A stretch of 64,000 bases of DNA from Caenorhabditis elegans. Taxonomy: Eukaryota; Nematoda; Chromadorea; Rhabditida; Rhabditidae. The DNA is taken from the NCBI RefSeq assembly GCF_000002985.6, contig NC_003280.10, forward strand, positions 4,708,501-4,772,500, given 5' to 3'. Made by a program: the position numbers and the translations under genes. The notes beneath the pieces are model-generated. The model had not been told where the DNA came from and did no database searches. It saw only the letters and a list, made by a program, of their open reading frames with translations. Positions 11,201 to 22,809 of this stretch are shown here, piece by piece. Each line of letters opens with the position of its first letter. Position 1 is the first letter of the stretch.

Positions 11201-14200
11201 CCATAACAACCGCTAAAGAAACCATCAGAGTGCTCACAGTACACCTCTGTTGACTCGATTTACGTTCAGCCAAGTCTGCACTGTGGATTCTTCCAATGTA
11301 GAGCTCAAAGAGTCCACCGCCTTCGCGGGTACTGTAGTTGGTTGAGTATTTCACGTTTCGTTCATCTTCCTGGAAATTTAATTGATAATTTTAAGCATTC
11401 CTTCAAGATATAACTTTTAAAAGAATATGTTGGAAAAACAGCTAAAAGCGAAAAAAAATCGTTGAATCAGTCAGGTTACCTGGAACACGGGACCTTTGGC
11501 TTTCTTCAAAACCACATCCATAACTCTCCACACATCCGAGTACGACATTGGGCTTGCAGGGGTTTTAATTGGTGTGTATGGCTTGTCGAAAGACATCGGA
11601 ACAATCACATTGACAGTGTATCGGCACATGGGACATCCGACTTCACGTCGATCGGTAGACCGTTGGTGTCCATCATACTGAAATTGTTAAAACTAAGTTT
11701 GAAAATTTATCTTTAAAATTCCAAATGTTTCTCCAATTTTGGCTTCCAACGGAAACTAAAATTCCTTGAAAGCATTCTAGAAGTACTTCAGTAACCCAAA
11801 ACGCATCCTACATTTCCACAGTTCCAATATAACTACAGTAATCCTGCCGTACTCTACCTCTACCATTATATTACAATAACCATAGTAACCGTCACACTAT
11901 TAGTACTGATTCTGGATTTGTTGAGAGTTATCAATTTTACACATCCATACATTTTAAAAGATGAACTAGATCTAACTTTTTTTTTCTCATTCTCAAGTTT
12001 TTTCTCTTGAAAACTACCAACCAGAGAGGCTCGATACGCATTGAAGCAAGCGATATGTGCTGCGTGTCCACAAGTTTTCAGATCAGTTCCAACCAGTGGT
12101 GGGTTCACTTTCACAATATCCTGATTCTCAAATGTCGCTTGCCGACGCTTCGAGAAAAATCTTCTTCGTGTCTCACTTTGTAGACGATTAGCTGAAACAT
12201 GTTCATATTCATCGAATTTGAGCAAATCATCGATTGTGTTAATGGAAGCGTCGATTTGCTCTTCACAGATGAAGTTCGTCGAGAGCTGGAATGCATTAAA
12301 ATGTAAATTTATAAATTAAATTAAATTTTTTTAAATTCAAACTAACCTTTGCAAGCATTCCAAACGGATTTTCTACAGTATTCGGCGCATTCTGCTCTCC
12401 ACAAATCGGACATTCATAAACTTTTCGATTCTGTTGACTTGGATCAACTTTATTAACTTCTGCATCAGTCATTCCCTCCGTCTTCATAAGCTTCTCCATT
12501 GTCTGCGCCGACTTTTTCGCCGAATTCTGCATGATCGCCTCCATCCGTCGTTTCGCAGCTTCCTTCGCTGCTTTCTTCACAGGATCCATTGGTGCCTTCA
12601 TTTTCTCTTGATTCCTTGAATGCTTGCTAATCCGAAGCTCTTCCCGTTTCAGCTTTCCCTCGATAATCTGCCTGGCGACCGGTGAGAGTTTAGTGAGAAT
12701 AGTGACGAATCTAGCGAGATATATCATTTTTCCACCGGTAACTTTTTCCTTATCATATTCTCCTGATAAAATACCCTTGAATACAACAACTAATGCACCA
12801 TTTTTCCTGGTTTCTTTGGTTAAAAGTCGAATCATAAATGCGCAAACTGTGAGAAAAGTTTCCATTTCTCGGAACTTGATAAGTTGAAATGGTGTATGGA
12901 AGATATCAATCATTTGTTTCTTGATTTTCTCATCTCCTACATAACTTTGTGCATACTTGACACCAAGAGTTAGAAGATATACAGCTAGCTGATATGTTCC
13001 ATCGTGGAATTTCGCGGTTTCATCAGCTTCCGACGCTAGAACCGTAATACAATGAATCAAAAACCTCTCGGTCAACAAAACATTGTACAAGTTTGAAATT
13101 CCTCTGTGCCGTTTCTGATCCGAGAAGTCAATCAAACGGAATGGAACCCAAAATCTTTCTTCAATTTTCGCAACTTCTAGATCCTTATCCAACGCGTTCT
13201 TCTGTTCACGTATCTCCATCTTCGCAAAAACTTCACGAGCTTGCTTGATTGAGGTGGATCTCATCATGAAGAACACTGGACACACTTCGGAATCCCAAAT
13301 CGAGGTTTTGAGTTGATAGGATCCTTGCATGAGATGTGTTGTAGTTTCGATAGGTTCGATGAAGTCACCGATCTGGAAAATAGTTTTTAGATGAGTTCTT
13401 TCTGGCGAGAATTGAAATTCCTAAAATAATCTGAAACTCAGGCATGTTGAGTTTCAGACTATTCTGACAATTAAAAATTCTTACCTCATTCAAGATCGTT
13501 TCAAAATGCTTATCAATCATCTCACTTCCACGACTTCCCTTCTCAGAAATCGATGCTCTCAATCTCGAATAAGGCACATTTCCCATCGCCATACAATTCA
13601 CCATCTCCGATCTATAATGCTCCTCAGGACTTGCTCCAGAGTTGACACGAACCACGACAAGTTCGGCAACCAACTTGAACATTCCCCAAAACATTGGATC
13701 AATCCATTCTGGTTCTCGAATCACTATAGTTCGTTCAACTTCTTCATCGTCAAATAGTCGAGGATCAAACTCTCGTTCCATTTCCACATCAATGTCAGCA
13801 TCGACTCCGGCGGCTTCTAGATGGCGTCTTATAAACTCTCCAACGATTGGAATACGAGGATCTCGGGAGTGATCAATAGGACTTTGGATGGTGAAGTCAA
13901 TCGTCACTTCAGTGGCGTTATTTGCTTCAATCATAACGCTAAAAATTAATGTATCATCTTAGAATTTTGAAAAAAAATCACTCACTCTACAGCTTCATCT
14001 GTCTCTTTTTCATCAAATTGGAATAGATTCTTCTCGGGTGTTAACATCATATCTTCCATTAGCAAAGCTTGCTCTCTAACCAATCGTTGATATCTTTCAA
14101 ATTCAGTTTTCCTCGCTTCACTAACTTCATCGTCATCTCTTCCACCAACTCCTTGGAATAAAATCTTGGATTCTTCACTCTTCTCTACAAATCTTCCTCG

Positions 14201-17200
14201 CTGAATCTTGATACATTCCGTAATATTGAAGCTTGCTGTGAGAGCCTTCATAAAGTGTTCCTTATCGATATGGGCTGCACAAAACCTTATAAGATCCACA
14301 TCGGGCGTCTGGAAGGCGCTGCTCACATTCCACTGGGAATAGATTAGAGCGGACATCTTGGCTTGTGCACCATTTCTAACCCACATATTGCAGTTGATTT
14401 CGGCACGTGCCACCTGAATTCGTAGAGGATGGACGAGAAGAAGACGAATCAGTGTCTCGTCATTGAGAAGATTCGATCGAATGTGATCATAGAAGCCGTC
14501 GAGTTCCGTGAAGTGAGTTATCGCAGTTGATATGTGTCTGGAAAGTTGGAAATTGGAAAAAAAGGAGAATATGAAAAGTCTTCCAAGAAGTTGGTAAATT
14601 TGGTCCAAAAGTTGCGGCAAATTGTCGAGGAGAAAATTTTGAATTCACGTTTGGCAGGAGTTAGATAAAATTAGGTTTAACTTGTCAAATTCTTGCCAAA
14701 CTTCTTCCAAATTCTAAACCAAGTTTTTTAAAAATGTTGGGCTTAATTTGGACTGCCGCCAAATGCCGAGAGATTCTCACCTATGAAGTGGAATATGAAA
14801 TGAGACCGCATACGCCTGAGCTCTAATTACATTTCCCCAAACTTCGGATCTGTCTTCCGGTGTCACAGGCAACAAAACATGAAACCATTCTTCCAACTGT
14901 GATCTGATATGATCGAAAAATCTGCAAGCAGTCCGAACATCCTTTTCCTGTTGAATCGCTGCGACGATGTTGAAAAGTGTGACAGCTAGGGTTTCGAATT
15001 CAAGAGTGTATGCCCTAAAACATTAAAGTTTCCAGAGAAAAGTATGAAGCTCACTCCATTACCTCTGAGCCCCTTCGCCTGCATCATTCTCCTGTGCATT
15101 TCCACTGATAATTCTCCAAATCGGATTCATTCCTTGCATCTCGCACATCATTTTCATATAGGATCCACCGAAACACTCATCATCAAAAACTGCAGCAATT
15201 GCTTGTGAAGTATGAGTTAGAACATTTTGTATATCACCCATCACAAACCAATAACCATGTTGACTAATTGCCTGAAAGTTTGCAATTTTCAATTTCTAAA
15301 ACTAAATTGAGGTAAACTTACGGCATTATTGGCCATTGTCATCACTCTCCATTTGGGCCGTCCATTTGTAGTTGTCATGTTGAGAAAGCGGCTACTCTCT
15401 TTGAAAATATTTACAGATTCTGGAAAAATTTCGACTATCTGACTACCCGCGCTTTTGAAAACTAACTCAAGCTAATCTCCGAGTCCACCGATTTCTCGCA
15501 AATCAAAAACCTTGTCACATCGAAAATCGTCTTCACCAAATGCACATTTTCGTTCAATTCTTTACACAGTGACGCCGAGGAGAGCATTTGAACAGTAACA
15601 TGAACAGCTCGGCTACACGCAGGAGTTACGAGATCCTGGGCACGAGAATGACCTGCCTGGCTGATACAAAGATCCGAGATCACTTTGCCACTGATTGGAT
15701 ACCAGGAAAAGAATCGATAGGCAAAAGCGTCCTGAAAATATTTAAGTTAAAAGTGAAGCACTTGTTGGGAATAAAGTGACCACAAACTATAATAAAAGCT
15801 CAAACTGTGAGAATAGAAAAAGTTAGAAAAAAAAGTCCAGACTTATACTCACCCTATACCCCGGTTCGGAAAGAAGACTCAAACCGAAATTCACTAAATT
15901 TTGCGGAAACAATTGCCGATTAATCCAGAAAATCAGCTCATCCAACAATGATGTGCATTCCGTGCTCTCAATAGATCCAACAAATGAAAAATTGGAGTTG
16001 TCCGGAGGCAAAACTGTTCTGCGATCGTCTTTAAACATATGAGCAGTTCTCCAGTCTAACGAGATCTGGACTCTGTTGGATGCTGAAATAAAAAGAGGAA
16101 TTTAGAACTAGAAGCTTTTACTTTGGACTTTTTTCACTGACCATCATAATGCTCACTAGTCTGTTCCGTCAATACTTTGTACAGATTTTTGTCGAGAAGA
16201 ATTTTCGAGACAATCAACCGCATCGGACCACCATATTTTACACATTCCTGTAAGAATATACTACGTTGGAAAAGCAGATTTGGTAAAATTTGAGTACCTG
16301 CAGGAATGTAATAAGGTAGTCAGATCTTGCAGCATCATCTACAGTAAACTCTCCAATATCGAATACAGCTCGTCGATTGATAGGTTCGTTTGATTCTGAC
16401 TTGAACTCATCAAGAGCCTTTTCATATCGGCTTGCCTGAAATGCCAAAGTTGAGCTTTGCTTTTTGTAGAAATCTAGCTAGCAATATTTTTTCAGATAAA
16501 TTTGGTTTGAAGTTTCAAGCTAAATTAATCCTTAAAAAAGTGAAATATTCTTACCCATCCCCTGTACTCCAAAAAAAGTCGAACTATCAACTTCATCACA
16601 ATATATTCAGCTAGACAGACTTCTGACATATCGTAATTCGGTCGTTTCGACTCATCCCCATGATTTTTACAATTTCCTTGTTCCTTGATAACATCTTGAT
16701 TTCCACAATCACAAGCTCCACCTTCCCTCGAGAAGAATCGAGTGTAATCATGACCTGCATGGCCATTTGATTCGAAACAATCTTCGCAAAGTGACATGCC
16801 TGAAATTAAAAAGTTGAATATTATTTCCTAGACGTTTTTTTCTTACATGGAGTGAGAGCACATGTATTGCATCTGAATGCTACTGCATCATTCTCCCAAA
16901 TTTCGTTGCATTTCAGTGAAAAATCGTTTTCTTTCACTGAAATAGAAATAATAAATATTTGTTTTAATTGGAATAGTCCAAAACTACCAAACAATCATAA
17001 TAAAACACTACAAAATTTTTGACCAAAGTTTTGGTAAATTGTCAAATTTTTGCAAAACTTTAGTCTTTTTTGAAAATTTTAAAAATGTTTTTAAAAAAAT
17101 TTGAAAATTTTCACAGTGATATTTGGTTCGTTTGGGCCATTTTCAGTCTTTTCAAGCGAATCGAGCTAATTTTATCAACTGCTCCACAATTTTGCTCCAC

Positions 17201-17639
17201 TCACTTTTCTGTTTAAACTCCATATAGGGCTCTCCCTGAGCTATAAGCACTCTTAGAATTTCAAAAGTTTTCTCATCTTCTTGAAGTTCTTCGTCAATAA
17301 ATCCATCTAAAAAATCATCCAACATGTGAGCTTTCTTCCGTGTTTCTTCATCGAAACTCTGATAATTATCAATTCCTTCGGCGAGTGGGTAGTTTTTCGA
17401 TTTCAGCTCCAAAGCGAGGTCCCTCCAAAACTTGACGGCCTTGTAGACTTCATCCATATCAGATTTGTCGCCATCAAAGTTCACAATAGGTTTGACATAC
17501 CAGTCGGAGGCTTTCAGAGTTTGATGGAGCCCTATAACATATTTCATAATGTTTGTTGAAACAACTATAAAAACTTACATTTGCTTATGAAATCCCTTTC
17601 GCCCTGTGCACTAGAGCCAACTGGCTCCCCAGGTGGCAT
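5298..17639 (-). CDS. UBR-family RING-H2 E3 ubiquitin ligase (UBR1/2/3 type)
   Basis: Twenty-three exons (– strand, high to low): 17639–17579, 17531–17205, 16936–16847, 16799–16555, 16435–16298, 16247–16142, 16082–15853, 15731–15467, 15419–15322, 15271–15063, 15014–14781, 14537–13986, 13938–13485, 13372–12347, 12285–12022, 11677–11480, 11369–10908, 10838–10470, 10340–10175, 10121–10030, 6170–6051, 6004–5882, 5594–5298. All phases agree, giving about 2041 residues. A Cys/His UBR box lies at about 138–205 (CNTCALTPCMSLCEDC, GHAGHDY, CDCG). The RING-H2 is split over three exons at about 1324–1451 (CPICG, CGHAAHIAC, CPMC). A C-terminal UAIN-like Cys-rich region ends CGEILCLNDCC...GKPLFLCESR. The family ubiquitinates substrates, classically through N-degrons. 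No clear ClpS-like N-domain is seen, so UBR3-like is my preference. Exon 18 could instead end at 10453. Two introns hold inverted repeats and one a whole gene. Confidence 0.9.
5648..5845. repeat. Inverted-repeat (MITE-like) element in last UBR intron
   Basis: Arms 5648–5679 and 5814–5845 are reverse complements, 32 bases with only two mismatches (GAAAACGCTCCGCC...GGTTGGGTCTCG). A 134-base AT-rich centre separates them. It lies wholly inside the intron between UBR exons 22 and 23. No coding capacity; this looks like a short non-autonomous palindromic transposon remnant. Confidence 0.8.
6359..6532 (+). repeat. Degenerate interstitial telomere-like TTAGGC array
   Basis: Many near-copies of TTAGGC (CATAGGC, GTAGGC, CTCAGGC, CTTAGGC) run head to tail over about 95 bases. 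A weaker continuation reaches about 6532. TTAGGC is the C. elegans telomere unit. The array sits in the large UBR intron, upstream of the nested gene. Confidence 0.85.
6662..6783. repeat. Short imperfect inverted-repeat element
   Basis: The left arm around 6670–6693 (CTACCTCGGCGGGTCTTGGC) is mirrored by the reverse complement of 6749–6769 (GTGTCAGGACCCGAGGCAG). Weaker pairing extends outward. About 120 bases, non-coding, within the UBR intron that hosts the nested gene. Confidence 0.6.
7547..9969 (+). CDS. Four-helix membrane protein, TMEM272-like, nested in UBR intron
   Basis: Seven exons: 7547–7606, 8204–8316, 8615–8698, 8754–9046, 9101–9385, 9703–9821, 9877–9969; 348 residues with consistent phases. 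Residues 1–180 are Ser/Thr/Pro/Gln-rich, polar and probably cytoplasmic and disordered. Four hydrophobic segments follow: ISIAVLSCFSLLAFLLIIFG, the IPIWLIVEG helix, LEILFALANIVWLIL and FYCVIIFLVICLLIVG. The order CAIQPMIPIWLIVEG ... CVWVYG ... CDPTIYW resembles the TMEM272 family; this is recognition by eye, function unknown. The start follows a TTTCCAG acceptor one base upstream, probably an SL trans-splice site. The gene lies wholly inside the 3.86 kb UBR intron on the other strand. Its AATAAA (10014–10019) ends 10 bases from the next UBR exon. Confidence 0.8.
10014..10019 (+). terminator. Poly(A) signal of the nested membrane-protein gene
   Basis: AATAAA, 45 bases after the stop. Cleavage 10–20 bases on would place the mRNA end at the border of a UBR exon (10030–10121) on the opposite strand. 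Confidence 0.55.
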
Positions 17640-18892
17640 TTCTTTTGCTATTTATCTGAAAATAAAGTTATAAAATTGGAAATGTATATTTTAAAAATGA
17701 GAAATACCGGAGGAAAAGAGTATGGAAGAAGGCAGGAGGCAAGAGAGCATAGACGCAGACAGAGAAACACTTTACTCTTGTGTGTGTCCGTGTGGCAGGC
17801 TGGACTATTGATGGGAACAGGAACACAAGCCGCGAGAAGAAACTGAACGTTTGCACGTGCTTTTGACTTTTGAAATGAGGAAGAAATGGTGTTTAAATAT
17901 AGGATTTATTAAAATGTTAGCCACGCGTGTTTTGAAATTTCATAGTTTTTCAAATTAAACTTTAAATTTTTAGTTTTCAATTTAATTGTTGTATTTTATT
18001 TTCTATCGCCACTTTTCAAAACGTTTGCGATTTTGATTCAAAAAATTGCTACCTGGTTTTGACACGATCGAAATATTTCAATTACCGTACCCACAAATAT
18101 TTTGCAATTTTCTTCCGAATATTCTCAGGTAAAAACACCGGTATAACGGAAGTTGCTATAAAAAATATATTTGAAAAAAGAGAAAATTACAGTAGCTGAT
18201 CTCGACACGACAAATAATTTTAGGCTACCATATCTACAAGTATTCCGCAATTTTAAAATAGTTTCGAGACTGATACCACACTTTTGCGTCAAAAACCTCA
18301 AATTCTTGAAACTGGTTAAGACTTTAAGCGAAAGAAAATTAATAAAAAATGAACTTGCTGCGCGATTAGATTTTCGAGAATTTCTATGAAAAATTGTCGT
18401 AGATCAAAATTTATTTTACTTGTTTTCTTATTACTTCCCGCTTTTGAAAAACTAGCATAATAGATCAAACGAGAGAAATTATTGTGATCTACCTAAATTA
18501 TTAACATAAACTTACAAAAATCTAGCGCGCGGATCATTAGAAATAAAAAATAAAATAAACAATTATGTATGATGAATCTGTTCTGTTAACTATATTGTTC
18601 TAATTTTGAAAATTGAAAAATCTGCAAACTTTGGCACCTGTAGCACTATGTTTGGGACGAAGTCGTGGCGGGATCAAATCAGAAAAATGTGCCTTTAAAC
18701 TGTCATGTCAAACTCTCACGAAATTATGGTATACAAAATTTAAACATAGCCAGGAGATGCACCAAACTTTTCTTTGGCGTTTGCAGTTCCAACTTCTCAC
18801 AGAACAACCATTATGGATTTTTTATACATTTTCGCAATGAACTTTATTATTTTACATCAAAATAAAAGAAAAACCAATCAATCAAAACAAAT
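17640..18892. other. Spacer between UBR start and TTR-like gene, with repeat fragments
   Basis: Presumed UBR promoter and 5'UTR (17640–17900), then AT-rich DNA. Scattered pieces of the palindromic repeat family are seen: CTCGACACGACAAATAATTT near 18203 and TGTGCCTTTAAACTGTCATG near 18690. No coding exon is supported. Confidence 0.6.
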
Positions 18893-19362
18893 CTAATCCT
18901 TAATACATTCACGTCCTTCATTATCAAAAGATCCTTCAAGATTAAGCACTCCAATGTTGACCCATTGCTCATCAGTTGGGGTTCCACCGTGAATGTACTT
19001 CTTTGGAATGACGAACTTAATCTTGCGAGAGCATGGCTGAAAAATTAGAATTCAAATATTATTTTTCCAAGAAAAAAACTAACAGTTTGCTCATCTCTAC
19101 ACTCATGCCAGATATACAAAACTGGGTCAATTGAAGTAAGCTCGTGGGTGCTTCCAGTCAATGCAAATGCTCCATCTTCTCCAGTTCTCTTCTCGTCAAG
19201 AGTATCATCTGGATCCGGCCCTGTATCAATATCAACAATTCTGACTTTAGTGTTATTGGCAAAAGCAGTTCCACATTTAAGAACTCCTTTAACTGCGACT
19301 CCTTGTTTTCTCATGGCAATTGCCACGCCAGCGAGCAGAAAGACGGCGAGAATCCACTTCAT
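18893..19362 (-). CDS. Transthyretin-like (TTR) family secreted protein
   Basis: Two exons, 19362–19084 and 19036–18893, give 140 residues. A signal peptide is visible (MKWILAVFLLAGVAIAM). The TTR-like core then begins VKGVLKCGTAFANNTKVRI, with the usual pattern of acidic loop and TGEDGAFALTG, then a paired-Cys region (WHECRDEQTPCSR) and C-terminal Cys. The family is a large nematode-specific set of small secreted β-sandwich proteins related to transthyretin; one member (TTR-52) bridges phosphatidylserine on apoptotic cells, most have unknown roles. The length is typical. The 49-base intron is consensus. AATAAA on the – strand (18848–18843) lies 45 bases past the stop. It is probably one of the numbered ttr genes, but I cannot assign the number safely. 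Confidence 0.92.
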
Positions 19363-21702
19363 TGTGGATCTGAAATCACTTGAAACTTAGAGATTATAGA
19401 AAGTATGTGATGTATAAAAGCATCGGAAAAAACGATTTAAAACATTATACTTTAGGCAAAAGTTTGGGTAATAAAGGTGATCGGAAAATCTACAAATTAC
19501 GCAGTTTGGTAAAATAGTGCTACTTTTCAAATGGAAAATTAATTGAGAAATAGCTGTAGAAAAAATGTGATTGACTTGAAAATAGGTGTTATTTTAGTTT
19601 GAAAGTTTAAAAATTGAGCCTAAAATTTGCCTGAACGGTTTCAAATTTACTGCTGATATTTTTGTGAAAAGTTAAAATTTTCAGCAGTTTTTCGAAATCC
19701 AAGACCCATTTAAAAAAATAGAATGATTTTAAGGTAAATAAAATCTAAATTATTATATTTACTTGATTTGCATTTTTGCAACTACAGTACCTGCAAGTTT
19801 TTCTAACTTTTTGTAGAATTTCTACCTGTACTTCTTAAATGAAATAGCTGCAAAATTTTCGTGAATAAATACGGTAGCTAAACATTTTCGGCCATGTCGA
19901 GACCAGAAACCGTATTTTAAATTTGCAAACTTTCCCAACTGAGTACTAAGAATGCTTACTAGTCAGCTTACCAAAGAAAATTTAGAAAAAAACCATGTCT
20001 ACCATACCCTACACGAATCGAATTTTCTAACCCAATTACAGTAGAACATAAAAAAATTCAATCTCACTATTTAAGGGTACAATAGTTTCTGGGAAAGTAT
20101 TTAAATTGTTTAAGTTAATTTTAACCAAATATTTCTGGTTTGGAAGTGCAGCTACTAATTCAGACTTTTAAGCTCGTGAAGCATTAAAAACCCTTAATTA
20201 AAAAGTTCAAAAGTGAAAATCAGTCAGAAAAATAATAGAGGAGCTTGTGGCTAACACAACAACACGAAAGTATATGTGTTTACCGACGAAAAGAAAGAGA
20301 GGACGATTGAAAGATTGAAAATACAAGCAACGAGAGAACATTGGAAAATTGAGATTCACAGACACTCGTCTAACTGATAAACCTCTATCTAACGATCAGT
20401 GTTTTGTTATCAATGCGAGAGGAAATCGAAGAGTTTGACAGAATTGAAAAGTGTAATGAAAAATAGAGCATTTGGCACGTTTTGATTGGGATACGGAACA
20501 TGAAAACAGATAAGAGAATGTTGTTGAACAATTGGAAATCATTGAGCAATCATTGAAACTTTAAGCTTGAAAAAACAATATGAGCATAATAAATACACAC
20601 AGATGTCTCATAGCTCATAGTTCGGTGATTCATTGAGTCGTATAAAAAGAAAAGCTTCCTGGGATTTTCTCAACTTTTTGTTTCTGACTATTTGTTTCTC
20701 CTATGACGTACTGATAGATATTGTATGTATTTGTTCCAGTAGTCCAAAAAGTCCAATTGTGGTGTCTCAAATATTTTTTAACGTCTAAATTTTGTTTCAA
20801 CATTAGAAATATTCATTTTTTATTGTTTATTGTTTTCATTGTCTTAATTCAAATATGTTATTTGTGAACTGTTTTTTTGAAACTGTGATGAATAAATGTG
20901 TTATATCTTGTACTATGAAAGTTCTCGGTCATTTTATGTTGGATTGAAAAAATAACTAACCTTCCAATATAATGTTGTCAATTCTGTAAAAAATTGTTAA
21001 TTTCAATTTATTTGTTGAAAATGTAGTTTTGAAATGTGAAAAAGTTTGTATGTAAATTGGCAGTAGTGGCTTCAGTGGCTTGAAGGTAGGCAGGCATTTT
21101 TGTACTTATGTATTTGGAAACCCAATGAACCTGTGATTTCTGTGTCTTATTATATGTTAAACAGTTTTTTAAAATTATTTATTTTGAAGAAAATTTTTAT
21201 GTATGTAGCTTCAAAATTTTGCTGGTATATAAAAAAAACCAATAGTTTTCAGTTTGTGAATGTGATGTAAATGTCCTAGATTTTTGAACGTTGTTCGAAG
21301 GATATTTCTGAATAAAATTTGGTATTTCTATTCCGAAATAATGAAAGTCTGAATTTTGTAATTGTATGTGCTAATTCTATAAACTGTCTATGCAATGTCT
21401 CAATTCTACGTTAAACAATTTTTAAAACATTTTAAATGTCGGTGCCTGTCTCGTAGATTTTAATTGAAACATTTTCTTATCGTCCTTTTTTTTTTAATTT
21501 GACAGTTCTCTAATGTTTTTTGTTAATCACAATTTGTATTTCCACTTTTTTGTTTCTTAATGTGTATATATGTTCTGACCACAAAAAGCAGCAAATTTCA
21601 TTCATATTCTTTCTATAACAAGAAAATTCCAAACTCGAGTAATATGAACTCAAGTGGAATAACTTTTTGGCATTGGCCTGGGATTCATTTTTATTGCTAC
21701 TC
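19363..21702. other. Gene-free spacer
   Basis: About 2.3 kb, AT-rich, with no convincing exon on either strand. A partial copy of the palindromic repeat family lies near 19870–19930 (CATGTCGAGACCAG next to a CGGTA word). It must hold the promoters of the flanking divergent genes, but no specific motif stood out. Confidence 0.5.
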
Positions 21703-22768
21703 ATGGATGATTTATTTTCAGGTTAGTTTCTAGTAGTTGCGCTGGAATTTTGATAATATTTCATACCAGTCGAATAGTTTTTCAGATCTTTCCTCGATCA
21801 GTGATTGTGACGATGAGTGCCTTTTGAATGTGTCAGCCAAGAAGTCAAAAAGCTTTTTCATTGTATCCACAGTTCCGGAGGTTATAATGGATATCCCACC
21901 GGCATTCGAATTGGAAATTGTCGATGTGAAAAAGTAAATAAAACGTTTTGAGACTCTCACAAAAAAATACTGAATTTAAGGAACCAAACGCTGGAAGAAA
22001 AGAACTGTGAAACGGACTCGAAAGGCGACCAGAAGTTCGACAAATGGGTGCAAACAGATTTCGTTGAGATGGAGGTATAATAATTGGATCAGTGAAAGTA
22101 TCATTGTGTGGTGTATTAAATTATCAACTTTATTTAATAAAATATTATTTGTCGACATAATTGTTGGTTACTGTAGTATCATAGAGTACTGTAGCACCCC
22201 TTCATTCCCATTGCTTTATATTAATGAAAATGCCAAATCAATCAATCAACAAATAGACCATCGGAGATTACAGAAAATTACCTTAAATAAGCGGTAGGTA
22301 GACTTGAATGCCAGCGTGCCTGCCTACATAAACAATGTCACCTACCCCTGGCCTACCAAAAATTAAAGTTTCATTTTCAGTGGTTTTTTTTTAATTTTAG
22401 ATATTTATTTTTTATATATTTTACTTCAAGATAATTATATTTCTAAACCTCTCCATTTTCAGTCAATAGCATGCTACGCAGACCTACCCCCAACAATCCG
22501 TGAAGCAACATATACAGAAAGTGCTCTGGAGCGTGTGCTCCGTCACATGAGTGCACATCTTCATCGTGCTCAACTACAGCAATGGCTCGCCGAGCAACCA
22601 CTTCGAAACGCGTCGTTTCATATAAAACCAGTGCAAACCAAGACAATTTATCGAGCAGTATATAATAAAGAGAAAGTGAGTTTGGAGGTGTTTATCCAAT
22701 ATTTCGAATCACATAAATTAAATCACAAAACATTTGAAAACCCGGGAAAATTGAAATACCAGAAATGA
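21703..22768 (+). CDS. Uncharacterised protein, about 188 residues
   Basis: Four exons inferred from signals and frame: 21703–21721, 21786–21933, 21981–22074, 22463–22768. The product begins MDDLFSDLSSISDCDDECLL. It has an acidic and Ser-rich N-terminus, a segment VPEVIMDIPPAFELEIVDVK, a Lys/Glu-rich middle, and a C-terminal helical part rich in Arg, His, Gln and Leu (LERVLRHMSAHLHRAQLQQW). There is no signal peptide or membrane segment. I do not recognise a family. The short first exon is the weakest part. A strong donor (GTGAGT) at 22676 lies within the last exon and may mark an alternative 3' structure. The stop is 41 bases from the stop of the convergent gene. Confidence 0.6.
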
Positions 22769-22809
22769 AATGAAGTTTTTTTTCGGAAGGATGTATGATA
22801 ATGACAGTT

